NCBI RefSeq assembly: GCF_022496765.1 | Contig: NZ_VANV01000002.1 | Location: forward strand, 1 to 64,000 | DNA length: 64,000 nt | Direction of reading: 5' to 3' | DNA from: Acidaminobacter sp. JC074 | Lineage (GTDB): Bacteria > Bacillota > Clostridia > Peptostreptococcales > Acidaminobacteraceae | Shown: in pieces, positions 17,023 through 26,177 of the stretch | Numbering within the stretch: position 1 is the stretch's first letter | Layout of the letters: each line of letters starts with the position of its first letter | Made by a program: the position numbers and the translations under genes | The notes under the pieces: model-generated | Seen by the model: the letters and a program-made list of their open reading frames with translations, nothing else | Told to the model about the DNA's origin: nothing | Database searches by the model: none

Positions 17023-17952
17023 GTGTATAAGTATATATTAAGAAGACTTTTGATGTTGATACCTGTAGTAGTTGGTATATCTTTTTTGGTTTTTTCCATC
17101 ATTTCACTAACACCAGGTGATCCTGCAAGACTGATATTAGGAGAAAAGGCATCGACCGTAGAAATAGAAAAATTAAATGAAGAACTAGGATTAAACGATC
17201 CTTTTATGGTTAGATATGTGAATTATATGAAAGCTGCTATTCGTGGAGATTTAGGCAAGTCTTATAGATCGACATTACCAGTCATTGAAGAGATAGCATC
17301 TCGATTTCCTACAACATTGAAATTGGCTTTTTTCTCAATGATCATTACCATATTTGTTGCAATTCCAATTGGGATTATATCTGCAGTTAAGCAATATACA
17401 CTTGCGGATACCTTAAGTGTTGTAATTGCACTCTTTTTAACTTCTATGCCGTCATTTTGGTTAGGGTTAATGTTAATCTTAATAGTCTCACTTGGCATAG
17501 GTATTCTACCAGCAACAGGTTCTGAGACCTTGGCTCATTTCATATTACCTTCCATTACCTTAGCAGCCGGTTCAATAGCAGTAATCATTCGTATGACTCG
17601 ATCAACCATGCTTGAAGTTATACGTCAAGATTATATCAGAACTGCAAAGGCTAAAGGTGCTGATGAAGTTCGAATCATTTTAAAACACTCTTTAAGAAAT
17701 GCTATGATTCCAGTAGTTACTGCTATAGGTATTAATTTTGGTTATTTACTTGGTGGTACTGTTCTAATCGAATCAGTATTTTCTATGTCCGGTGTTGGTA
17801 TGCTTTTAGTAGGTGCAATAAGAATGAAGGATGTTCCAGTAGTTTTAGGTGCAGTAATCTTACTTGCCATTGCCTTTAGTTTGATTAACTTGATTATTGA
17901 TATATCTTATGGATTTATTGATCCTAGAATCAGCGCACAATACAAATCATAA
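17023..17952 (+). CDS. ABC transporter permease, DppB/OppB type
   Basis: Integral membrane protein of 309 residues with six hydrophobic segments and the DppB-type start (YILRRLLMLIPVVVGISFLV, then TPGDPARLILG). The EAA loop that contacts the ATPases is at RTAKAKGADEVRIILKH. GTG start after AGGAGG. It pairs with the next permease. Confidence 0.93.
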   Translation: MYKYILRRLLMLIPVVVGISFLVFSIISLTPGDPARLILGEKASTVEIEKLNEELGLNDPFMVRYVNYMKAAIRGDLGKSYRSTLPVIEEIASRFPTTLKLAFFSMIITIFVAIPIGIISAVKQYTLADTLSVVIALFLTSMPSFWLGLMLILIVSLGIGILPATGSETLAHFILPSITLAAGSIAVIIRMTRSTMLEVIRQDYIRTAKAKGADEVRIILKHSLRNAMIPVVTAIGINFGYLLGGTVLIESVFSMSGVGMLLVGAIRMKDVPVVLGAVILLAIAFSLINLIIDISYGFIDPRISAQYKS

Positions 17953-17963
17953 GGGGGAACTTA

Positions 17964-18830
17964 ATGAGGCAAAAGAGAAAAAGCAGATCACAGTGGCAGG
18001 AAATATTTATTAGATTAAAGAGAAACAGAGTAGCTATGTTTGGTCTTTTTATTTTATTATCTATGGCGATTGTAATTTTAACAGCTGATCTGTACATAGA
18101 TTATAATGAAGATATTATACAACAGGATGTTAAAATAAAGCTTGAAGGGCCTTCAAAAGAACATCCTTTTGGTACTGATTCTTTTGGACGTGATATTATG
18201 TATAGAATCATTTATGGTGGAAGGATTTCACTTACTATTGGTATTTTGGTAACCGTGTTGTCTTTATTTATTGGCAGTTTTATTGGGGCAATTGCAGGTT
18301 ATTATGGTGGCTTAATCGACAATGTCTTTATGAGATGTATGGATATTTTGATGGCAGTACCACCAATTTTACTTGCTATTGCAGTAGTCTCGGCACTTGG
18401 ACCCGGAATGATTAACTTGATGATTGCATTAAGTATTGCAGGTATACCAGGGTATGCAAGACTAATAAGATCTTCAGTATTAACTATTAAAGATGCAGAG
18501 TTTATTGAGGCGGCTATGGCTTACGGTTCAAGAGACTATAGAATCATCATCAAACACATAACGCCTAATACAGTAGGACCTTTGATAGTTCAAGCAACTT
18601 TGGGTGTTGCTTCAACAATAATTGCTGCAGCATCATTAAGTTTCTTAGGGCTTGGTATAATGCCACCTGTGCCAGAATGGGGAGCCATGTTGTCTGAGGG
18701 TAAAGAATACATCAGGTATTCACCTTATTTAGTTTTCTTCCCAGGTGTTGCTATTATGTTCACAGTCTTATCTTTAAACTTATTAGGAGATGGTTTAAGA
18801 GATGCTTTAGACCCAAGACTTAAGAATTAA
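17964..18830 (+). CDS. ABC transporter permease, DppC/OppC type
   Basis: Second membrane subunit, 288 residues. Typical features are the HPFGTDSFGRDIMYRIIYGG motif after the first membrane helix and the EAA loop (EAAMAYGSRDYRIIIKH). It sits 11 nt behind DppB and 12 nt before the first ATPase gene, in one operon. Confidence 0.93.
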   Translation: MRQKRKSRSQWQEIFIRLKRNRVAMFGLFILLSMAIVILTADLYIDYNEDIIQQDVKIKLEGPSKEHPFGTDSFGRDIMYRIIYGGRISLTIGILVTVLSLFIGSFIGAIAGYYGGLIDNVFMRCMDILMAVPPILLAIAVVSALGPGMINLMIALSIAGIPGYARLIRSSVLTIKDAEFIEAAMAYGSRDYRIIIKHITPNTVGPLIVQATLGVASTIIAAASLSFLGLGIMPPVPEWGAMLSEGKEYIRYSPYLVFFPGVAIMFTVLSLNLLGDGLRDALDPRLKN

Positions 18831-18842
18831 GGTGGAGGATAT

Positions 18843-19805
18843 ATGTCAGAACAATTATTAGATATAAGAAATTTAGATGTCATCTATGACTTAGACGATG
18901 AAGTCGTACACGCTGTTAATGGTTTGAGTCTTTCCATAAACAAAGGAGAAACGCTTGGTTTAGTGGGAGAAACAGGGGCAGGAAAAACAACAACAGCTCT
19001 AAGCATCATGGGCTTATTGCCTGATCGAATTGGTAAAGTGCTAAATGGTAACATTCAGTTCGAATCAAGTACGATTACTAGTTTGTCAGAAGCAGAAATG
19101 AGAAAAATTCGTGGAGGACAAATCTCAATGATTTTTCAAGATCCAATGACTTCTTTAAATCCGGTCCTTACAGTAGGGGAGCAAATTGCTGAAGTATTGG
19201 AGTTACACAAAAAAATTGATGATAAATCTATAGATGATCGAGTAGATGAGTTACTTGAATTAGTAGGTATATGTGCTTTACGAAAGAATGACTTTCCTCA
19301 TCAGTTTTCCGGTGGCATGAAACAGAGAGTGATTATAGCAATGGCACTGGCTTGTGATCCCAAATTATTAATTGCAGATGAACCGACTACTGCCTTAGAT
19401 GTTACTATACAAGCACAGGTATTAGATATGATGGAGGATTTGAAACATAAACTCAGTACATCCATGCTGCTTATCACACATGATTTAGGTGTTGTATCAC
19501 AAATATGTGATAAGGTTGCTATTATGTACGCCGGAGAAATAATTGAGTTTGGAACTATATATGATGTTTTTGAAAATGAAAGACATCATCCATACACAAA
19601 AGGACTTTTCGAATCTATACCAGATATATCTTCAAATGCTAGACGTTTAAATCCCATTGATGGACTGATGCCTGATCCTACAGATTTACCTAGCGGTTGT
19701 AAATTTCATCCTAGATGTCCTCAGGCAATGGGTGTATGTCAAAAAAGGATACCTGAAAATGTTCAAAAAGGCACACATAGTATTAAATGTCATCTATTCG
19801 ACTAA
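18843..19805 (+). CDS. ABC transporter ATP-binding protein, DppD/OppD type
   Basis: ATPase of 320 residues. Walker A GETGAGKTT, signature FSGGMKQR, Walker [13 protein letters not shown] and switch histidine in THDLGVV. The C-terminal cysteine motif (CKFHPRCPQAMGVC) typical of Opp/Dpp ATPases is present, which in some members binds a [4Fe-4S] cluster. It forms a heterodimer with the next gene product. Confidence 0.93.
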   Translation: MSEQLLDIRNLDVIYDLDDEVVHAVNGLSLSINKGETLGLVGETGAGKTTTALSIMGLLPDRIGKVLNGNIQFESSTITSLSEAEMRKIRGGQISMIFQDPMTSLNPVLTVGEQIAEVLELHKKIDDKSIDDRVDELLELVGICALRKNDFPHQFSGGMKQRVIIAMALACDPKLLIADEPTTALDVTIQAQVLDMMEDLKHKLSTSMLLITHDLGVVSQICDKVAIMYAGEIIEFGTIYDVFENERHHPYTKGLFESIPDISSNARRLNPIDGLMPDPTDLPSGCKFHPRCPQAMGVCQKRIPENVQKGTHSIKCHLFD

Positions 19806-19814
19806 GGAGGTTGC

Positions 19815-20765
19815 ATGAGCACATTGCTAGAAACAAAAGGACTAAAAAAATATTTCAAAACACCTCATGGCAACTTGCATGCTGTAGATGATGTTAATAT
19901 AGCTATAAAGAAAGGAACTACCCTCGGAATAGTTGGAGAATCAGGATGTGGAAAGTCGACTTTGGGAAGAGTGATACTTAGATTACTAGAAGCTACAGAT
20001 GGACAGATTTTATATGATGGCAAGGATATTTTGAAACTCAATAAAGCGGAAATGCGTGCTTTGCGTATGAAAATGCAAATTATATTTCAAGATCCTTTTG
20101 CATCTATTAATCCTAGAATGTCAGTGAGTGATATCATTGCAGATCCTATAAGGGTTAACAAACTTATTAAGGGATCTCATAATATTGAAAAGAGAGTAAC
20201 TGAGTTAATGGACACGGTTGGTTTAAGTAAGAGATTAATGAATGCCTATCCACATGAGCTCGATGGGGGAAGAAGACAGAGAATTGGTATCGCTAGGGCA
20301 TTAGCAGTTAATCCTGAGTTTATAGTGTGTGATGAACCAGTAAGCGCACTTGATGTAAGCATACAAGCTCAAATACTCAACTTACTTATGGATTTACAGG
20401 ATGAGTATGATTTAACTTATATGTTTATAACACATGACTTGTCTGTTGTAAAACATATTAGTGATGAGATCGCTGTCATGTACTTAGGTCAATGTGTCGA
20501 GAGATCTTCTTCAGAGGAGTTGTTTTCAAATCCAAGGCATTCCTATACAAAAGCCTTACTTAGCGCCATACCACATGTAGATTTAAGTTTAAGAGGGAAG
20601 AAACGTGAAATTCTATCTGGAGAAGTGACATCACCCATTAACCCTTCTATTGGCTGCAGGTTTGCACCTAGATGCAAAAATGAGATGGAAGACTGTCGAC
20701 GTGAAAAGCAAATACTTAAGCCAGTGGCACATGAACACTATGTAGCATGTAACAGGATTAAATAG
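19815..20765 (+). CDS. ABC transporter ATP-binding protein, DppF/OppF type
   Basis: ATPase of 316 residues. Walker [10 protein letters not shown] and Walker B FIVCDEPVSALD are intact. The ABC signature is unusual: LDGGRRQR where its two paralogs in this window have FSGGQRQR. The C-terminal cysteine motif is CRFAPRCKNEMEDC. Last gene of the eight-kilobase operon from 13226. Start after AAGGAGG. Confidence 0.92.
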   Translation: MSTLLETKGLKKYFKTPHGNLHAVDDVNIAIKKGTTLGIVGESGCGKSTLGRVILRLLEATDGQILYDGKDILKLNKAEMRALRMKMQIIFQDPFASINPRMSVSDIIADPIRVNKLIKGSHNIEKRVTELMDTVGLSKRLMNAYPHELDGGRRQRIGIARALAVNPEFIVCDEPVSALDVSIQAQILNLLMDLQDEYDLTYMFITHDLSVVKHISDEIAVMYLGQCVERSSSEELFSNPRHSYTKALLSAIPHVDLSLRGKKREILSGEVTSPINPSIGCRFAPRCKNEMEDCRREKQILKPVAHEHYVACNRIK

Positions 20766-20772
20766 TATGATG

Positions 20773-20800
20773 ACCGTTTTATTGACATAGAACGGTTTTA
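20773..20800 (+). terminator. Weak terminator-like hairpin after the ABC operon
   Basis: Stem ACCGTT/AACGGT with a 12-nt loop and a TTTTA tail. A TTGACA sequence inside the loop (20782-20787) may be the -35 of the next gene, so termination and promoter overlap. Confidence 0.5.
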
Positions 20801-20845
20801 ATCTTTTATGTTTAATGTTAGAATATCTATACATGGGAGATATGT

Positions 20846-21499
20846 ATGAAAAAAATAATCAAAAAAACAATCACAGATCAGATATATGAAATTCTTAGAG
20901 AAGAGATTATCAATCAGGAGATAACCAGTGGTACAAGACTACTGTTTACTGAACTTCAGAAAAAGTATAATATCAGTTCAAGCCCTCTAAGAGAAGCCAT
21001 GAATAGACTGTATCAAGACGGCTTGGTTACCTATTACTCCAATAAAGGTGCGCAAGTAGTAACATTTACTGAAGAGGATATTCATGAGATATATAATCTT
21101 TATTGCGAGTTAGATTGTTTGGCTGTGAAGTATGCAATGAACACAACCATGTATGATGAAATGCTTAATGAAATAAAAGAGAATGTAGAGGAAACAAGAA
21201 GTTTATTAAAAGGTGATCCTCAAGCTTTCAATGATTCTTCTGATGATTTTCATATTTTAGTTTATAAGTATGCAGCTAATAAAAGGCTGACATATATGGC
21301 AAATCAGTTACGTAGCCAGTTTACCATCTTATCAAACATATTTGAAAATGAGGATGAAAATAGACAATTAACACTAAACAATCATGAAAAGATTTATGAA
21401 AGTTTTGTGAATAAAGATATGGCCTCAGCCATGAATCTTATTAGGGAAAATTTTGAGAACTCTAAGCAGTTTGTTCTTAAATTATATAACGAGACGTAA
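20846..21499 (+). CDS. GntR-family regulator, FadR/FCD subfamily
   Basis: Regulator of 217 residues. N-terminal winged helix (LREEIINQEITSGTRLLFTE, then SSSPLREAMNRLYQDGLV) and an all-helical FCD ligand domain with a metal-site pattern (DDFHILVYKYA and a later NNHEKIYESF histidine). It sits between two operons whose promoters share a GTATAC-type operator, so it is the best candidate to control both. No copy of that operator is seen in front of its own gene. Confidence 0.9.
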   Translation: MKKIIKKTITDQIYEILREEIINQEITSGTRLLFTELQKKYNISSSPLREAMNRLYQDGLVTYYSNKGAQVVTFTEEDIHEIYNLYCELDCLAVKYAMNTTMYDEMLNEIKENVEETRSLLKGDPQAFNDSSDDFHILVYKYAANKRLTYMANQLRSQFTILSNIFENEDENRQLTLNNHEKIYESFVNKDMASAMNLIRENFENSKQFVLKLYNET

Positions 21500-21504
21500 G
21501 ATAA

Positions 21505-21544
21505 AGCACCAAAATCTATTGAGGATTTTGGTGCTACTTTTTTT
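21505..21544. terminator. Terminator between convergent gntR and M29 genes
   Basis: Twelve-bp perfect stem (AGCACCAAAATC with GATTTTGGTGCT, 7-nt loop) followed by a run of T on the plus strand. It may serve both directions. Confidence 0.85.
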
Positions 21545-22679
21545 ACAACTGTAATTTTGTTTTTAGGTTATCGGGATTAAGGGCTTTTAAATCACCGAGT
21601 AGAAAGATACCATTTTTTTGTATGAGCATGTCGTCAAAATAAATTTCGCATCCGCCATGCTCCTCGCTAGTTAGATATACCAAATCCCAGTGAATTGCGC
21701 TTCTGTTACCATTATCAGCATCTGGACATCCATTGCCTGGTGTAAAATGAAAAGAGCCTGACACCTTTTCATCAAATAGTATATCTTGGAGAGTGTTAGT
21801 GATAAAAGGGTTTAATCCAAGTGCAAACTCACCAATATATCTAGCACCAGGATCTGTATTAAAGATCGATTCAATTTCTTCGCTATAATTGCCACCTAAT
21901 GTAGCACTGACGATTTTTCCATTTTCGAACTCAAGTTTTACATCATCAAAAACCTGACCTGCATATGGACTTGGCGTATTGTACTGGATGTATCCATTGA
22001 CGCTGTCTGGTATAGGGGCTGTGAATACCTCACCGTCCGGCAGATTGTGAATACCATCACATTTTGCAATATCAATGCCTTCAATACTAAAAGATAAATC
22101 AACGTTTTCACCTTTAATTTTAACTTTTTTCGTTTTAGCCATAAGATCAACAAGAGGGTCCATATAAGAACTGAACTTTTTATAGTCGAGACAGCAACAG
22201 TTAAAATAAAAGTCTTCAAAATCCTCTGTAGACATATTGGCTAACTGTGCAAGTGAGTCATTTGGGAAACGAGTCACCAACCACTTTGTTTTTAGGACTC
22301 TTGTTTTCATATGAACAGGATTCTCGTAATGGGAGAAGAAGAGGTCCATTTGATCCGGAGAGATATTTGCCATTTCGTAAATGTTATCAGATATTCTTAT
22401 AGCAATATAAGCATCCATATCTTCTAGTCTGCTTTTATCCCATTTTGCCTGTAACTCAATACTTTTCTGGTCAGCATGTTCAAGCCATGCACTTTGTACT
22501 AGACCACTAGTCTGAAGAAAAAATGGATTTGCTCCAGCCTTGTAAACTGCACGGATAAGTTCTCTTGCAAAGTAGTCATTATAGCCAGTAAACTCTATGA
22601 GTACATTTTCACCTTTTTTTACATCAATTGAGTAATTGACCATTTGATTTGCAAGCTTTGTATATCTAATGTCTTTCAT
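21543..22679 (-). CDS. M29 family aminopeptidase (AmpS/AmpT/PepS type)
   Basis: Metallo-aminopeptidase of 378 residues. M29 ligands are visible: GEVFTAP, GEFALGLNP, GSFHFTPGNG and IHWDLVYL. Such enzymes act in the cytoplasm on short peptides. Start after AGGAGG, 10 nt behind the amidohydrolase gene, so the two form one operon running toward gntR. The N-terminal domain opens with LANQMVNYSIDVKKGENVLI. It is a single-unit enzyme, in contrast with the tandem enzyme at 44576. Confidence 0.9.
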   Translation of the reverse strand: MKDIRYTKLANQMVNYSIDVKKGENVLIEFTGYNDYFARELIRAVYKAGANPFFLQTSGLVQSAWLEHADQKSIELQAKWDKSRLEDMDAYIAIRISDNIYEMANISPDQMDLFFSHYENPVHMKTRVLKTKWLVTRFPNDSLAQLANMSTEDFEDFYFNCCCLDYKKFSSYMDPLVDLMAKTKKVKIKGENVDLSFSIEGIDIAKCDGIHNLPDGEVFTAPIPDSVNGYIQYNTPSPYAGQVFDDVKLEFENGKIVSATLGGNYSEEIESIFNTDPGARYIGEFALGLNPFITNTLQDILFDEKVSGSFHFTPGNGCPDADNGNRSAIHWDLVYLTSEEHGGCEIYFDDMLIQKNGIFLLGDLKALNPDNLKTKLQL

Positions 22680-22689
22680 AAAAAACCTC

Positions 22690-23951
22690 CTATAAGTATT
22701 CTAACTCCTCTAATGTTTTATTATATTGGCTGTTAATTAGCTCAGAAATACTGGTCTTATCAAAAAAAGTTCTTTGATTGATAACAGCAAAAATATCTTG
22801 TGTATGCATTATGTTAATAAGCGGATTTGAGTTCAAAATCACTAGGTCAGCATGTTTTCCTATTTCGACTGTACCAGACTTTTTATTGGATAGAAACTGA
22901 GCGGGTTCTGATGTTGCAGCCTTTAGAGCTTCGTAGGGAGTTAAACCGCACTCAACAAGATGTTCTAATTCCTTATGAAGTGAATAACCTGGTATTAAGA
23001 AATCAATACCGCTATCTGTACCTGCGAGAAATTTACCATCTCTTTCTTTGAACATAGTAATCATCTTTCTATAATAATCAAAGCCATTTCTAATAGCTGC
23101 TTTTTCTTTTGGTTTATTCTTATACATGGCCATATGTTCTTCTTTAGATTTTGTCCATTTTTCAATCGTAATTGGATTAATTCTTGATAATATCTCTTTG
23201 AAATCATTGTCATTAAGTCCATTTCTAAAAAAGGTATGCTCTACGTTTAATGTTGGGTCTAAATGAATATTCGCATTTACAAATCTATCAAAATTTAAAT
23301 CTGTTAAAAAGCTAATATGCTCTATTGTCTCTTGCCTGATTTCACATAGCTCATCGCCATTTTGATAATCTTTATTGGCACAGTCAGGTAGGTGTCCAAT
23401 TAAAAGAATGTTCTGTAATTTTGCTTCGTCGACCATAGTCTGGTAAACGAGAGGGGTTATATGATTATAAACCTTTACAAAATCAAATCCTGCTTCTTTG
23501 GTATATAATACAGCTTTTCTTGCATCTATATCTGTATCCACTCGAATAATGCCTTCGTCTACTTTAGTTAAATCAAAGTAATCTGGCTTACCATCGATAA
23601 TTGGTCCAGTAGAGTAGATGTTTAAATGATTTCTTTTACCGTCTACGATGTCTTCTTTAAGCCTTAAATGGCTCTTTTCCCCATCATATTGATGACACTT
23701 GTTACACCGTATGCCAAGTATAAATCGATATCTGTAGCTCTTTCAAGGTGAACGTGACAATCGTATAGACCAGGAATCAGGTACTTATCTGAACAGTCGA
23801 TATAATCCCTAGATTTATTCTCTTGAGTTGTTTCCTCTATAGAAGTAATTACACCAGCATCAATATGGATGTCCATATTGTATAGAATGTTTTCATCCTT
23901 CATTGTAATAACATTAATGTTCTTTAGGATAAGTTTCTTTATAGGATACAT
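22690..23951 (-). pseudogene. Metal-dependent amidohydrolase, split by a one-base frameshift
   Basis: Two adjacent frames form one amidohydrolase of about 420 residues. The first (from ATG 23951, after AAAGGAG) has the PGLYDCHVHLER metal motif and stops early at 23664. The second carries VKVYNH, LIGHLPD, IEHISFL and LAGTDSG, plus the usual KHADLVILNSNP C-terminal end. The frame changes within a homopolymer run (plus-strand TTTTCCCC at 23675-23682); adding one base there restores a continuous protein. All expected metal and catalytic residues are present across the parts, so this is either a recent mutation, a sequencing error, or less likely a -1 ribosomal shift. Imidazolonepropionase/prolidase-like branch; substrate unknown. 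Confidence 0.8.
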
Positions 23952-23977
23952 ATTGGCTCCTTTCTATCTCTAAATCG

Positions 23978-24037
23978 AGTATATCAGTCAAGAAAAACAT
24001 TGACAAGTGCATAATGCAAAGTATACAGTATACAAAT
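23978..24037 (-). promoter_or_regulatory. Composite operator and promoter of the amidohydrolase/M29 operon (site B)
   Basis: Read on the minus strand: dyad GTATACTGTATAC (24033-24021), 2 bp, dyad TGCATTATGCA (24018-24008), then -35 TTGTCA (24006-24001), 17-bp spacer and -10 TATACT (23983-23978). Order and spacing are identical to site A. On the plus strand the same DNA also holds TTGACA (24000-24005) and, 16 bp on, TATACA (24022-24027), which could start the gene at 24110. Confidence 0.72.
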
Positions 24038-24109
24038 ACATTGACATGACACAGAAAAATCCATATGGTAGAATTAAGACAGGTTGATAATAATAGGTTG
24101 GAGGTTTGT

Positions 24110-26143
24110 GTGAGATTTAAAGTACTTTTTTTAATAATTATTTTGTCATTTAGTATGGTGACATTTGCAGAAGATTCTTCTGTGACAGTAGTGATACCAG
24201 AGTTTGATGTATCTGTGAATGACGTAGTAATTGATACCGCAGAAAGTCAGTATCCTGTTATAGTTTATGATGACATTACCTATTTCCCAATGACATCAGA
24301 TTACTTAGATGGCACTGCACTAGAACTGAGTTTTGATTCAGAGAGTGGTTTGAAACTTAATTCTAAAGATGAGCTAGGTATATTAGAGCAAAACTTTTTA
24401 GGTGCTTCAAATAGGCTTGGTTCTAAACATAAGGCCATGCTAGTACCTTTTGAAGTAGAGGTCAATGGAAATGTCATTGACAACAATAGTGAACAGTATC
24501 CGCTTTTACTATTTAAAAACATTACGTATTTTCCAATCACATGGCGTTTTGCAGTTGAAGAGTTTGGCTGGCAAACTTCTTTTTCTACGGCAAATGGCTT
24601 AAGCATTATAATAGAAGATCCAATCTATAAGCCATCTGTTAGTGTATTTCCAAGGAGAATCACATCAGAATCTGCAAGTTTTGATCTAAGTATAGAACAC
24701 GATGAAAGTGAAAAATTTGATGTGGCATATAAACTTGAAGGTGCTAGTAACACATTGAATGGGAAAGTAGATCAGTCCGGCAAACTAGAATTGAATGATC
24801 TAAAAGATGATACAGCTTATAGACTGACTATAGTGGATAGTGAAACTAAAACTGTATTGGACACGCTTTACTTTTATACGTTTAATGACTTTGAAAAGGT
24901 TCAAACACAATACATTATAGACTTAAAACATACACAAGCGCCAAATGCAGATATTTATGTTTTAGGTCATTCAGACATTGAAGACACACTTAGATTTGAA
25001 GTAAGAAACTATCATATTCAAAAGTTGAATGATCGTTTTTCAAATGGATCAGCAATAGAAGGCAGTCTGTTCAGCTTGGACCAGGAAAATCATGTAGTTA
25101 AGATCAAGCCACTGGATGGTGCTTTTGCCTTTAAGTACACAGTTGAGCTTGGCTATCATATGACGACTGAAAACCATGGTGTTGAAGGGATATACACTAA
25201 TGATTACTATATGACTTCTGGTGAGCAAACGCTTATCTTAATTGACCGTTCATATGGTAACACAGATAATGTAAAGGTTTCATTCAGGCTTAAAGAAGGT
25301 TGGGATTCTAGATGTGGTCTTGCAAACTCTGACTTTGAACACTTGTATGTGAACGATAGTGATATCGAGAATGTTTCTGCTCTAAATTATTATGCATTTA
25401 AGGAAAGTGCTTTTAATGTAACTGATAAAATTGTAGATAATACACCAATTACGTCTATTGTTGAGAAGGGCATATCAGATAAGTTTACCGATGTATTTCA
25501 AGCTATCTATCAGGAGATGGTTGATTTATGGGGACAGTCGGTATCGAATGATTCTTATACCTTGATGGTAATTGATAGTGAAGAAAGAATTTATGCTGGT
25601 GAATATGATACGGCTCAAGGGTATGCAAGTGTATGGGGATATGGCGAAATGCTTGTACATCAAATTTACCATAGATGGCAAGGTTGGGAAATGGGTATCG
25701 AACAGGATATGCATGAAAACAGGGGGCTATGGGTTGAAGGCTTTAATGAGTATTACTGTTATAAGCTTTTAGAAGAAGTTGGAGAAGATGGCCTTCGTTA
25801 TATGAGAGGTTTTTATAATGATTATAGAAGAGATGTTAATTCTAATAACGATGTAGGTATCTTAGAACATGAATCAAAGACTCAAAGCAGAGTTTATTAC
25901 AAGGGAGCTGTCATTTCCTACTTGTTGGATGAAGAAATTCAAAGATTGAGTAACAATGAAAAAAGTCTTGATGACGTTTTAAAGCTTGTTTTAGACGACT
26001 GGCTTGATAATGGAACCAAGGTAACTTATGATTCTTTGTTGGGTCATATAAATGATGTTCTACCAGAGGGGGTCATGATCGATGAGTGGTGGCAAAATAA
26101 TGTTGTTACTAACAAGGTACATGTTATTAAAGAACTTCAGTAA
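24110..26143 (+). CDS. Secreted M1/M61 peptidase-like protein with a degenerate active site
   Basis: About 677 residues from the GTG at 24110, 5 nt after GGAGG. Signal peptide (FLIIILSFSMVTFAEDS). Two copies of a stalk-like repeat follow, each containing a Tyr-Pro...ITYFP pattern as in copper-amine-oxidase N-terminal type domains. The C-terminal third resembles gluzincin peptidases of the M1/M61 kind: VHQIYHRW followed by LWVEGFNEYY. The first motif should be HExxH but the catalytic Glu is Gln (codon at 25661-25663), so peptidase activity is doubtful. It stands alone. Confidence 0.65.
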   Translation: MRFKVLFLIIILSFSMVTFAEDSSVTVVIPEFDVSVNDVVIDTAESQYPVIVYDDITYFPMTSDYLDGTALELSFDSESGLKLNSKDELGILEQNFLGASNRLGSKHKAMLVPFEVEVNGNVIDNNSEQYPLLLFKNITYFPITWRFAVEEFGWQTSFSTANGLSIIIEDPIYKPSVSVFPRRITSESASFDLSIEHDESEKFDVAYKLEGASNTLNGKVDQSGKLELNDLKDDTAYRLTIVDSETKTVLDTLYFYTFNDFEKVQTQYIIDLKHTQAPNADIYVLGHSDIEDTLRFEVRNYHIQKLNDRFSNGSAIEGSLFSLDQENHVVKIKPLDGAFAFKYTVELGYHMTTENHGVEGIYTNDYYMTSGEQTLILIDRSYGNTDNVKVSFRLKEGWDSRCGLANSDFEHLYVNDSDIENVSALNYYAFKESAFNVTDKIVDNTPITSIVEKGISDKFTDVFQAIYQEMVDLWGQSVSNDSYTLMVIDSEERIYAGEYDTAQGYASVWGYGEMLVHQIYHRWQGWEMGIEQDMHENRGLWVEGFNEYYCYKLLEEVGEDGLRYMRGFYNDYRRDVNSNNDVGILEHESKTQSRVYYKGAVISYLLDEEIQRLSNNEKSLDDVLKLVLDDWLDNGTKVTYDSLLGHINDVLPEGVMIDEWWQNNVVTNKVHVIKELQ

Positions 26144-26155
26144 AAATTGTACTAT

Positions 26156-26177
26156 AAAAGGGCTCTTAAGCCCTTTT
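26156..26177. terminator. Bidirectional terminator
   Basis: Nine-bp perfect stem (AAAAGGGCT with AGCCCTTTT, 4-nt loop) with A and T runs on the two sides, between convergent genes. It contains the stop codon of the minus-strand gene. Confidence 0.9.
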
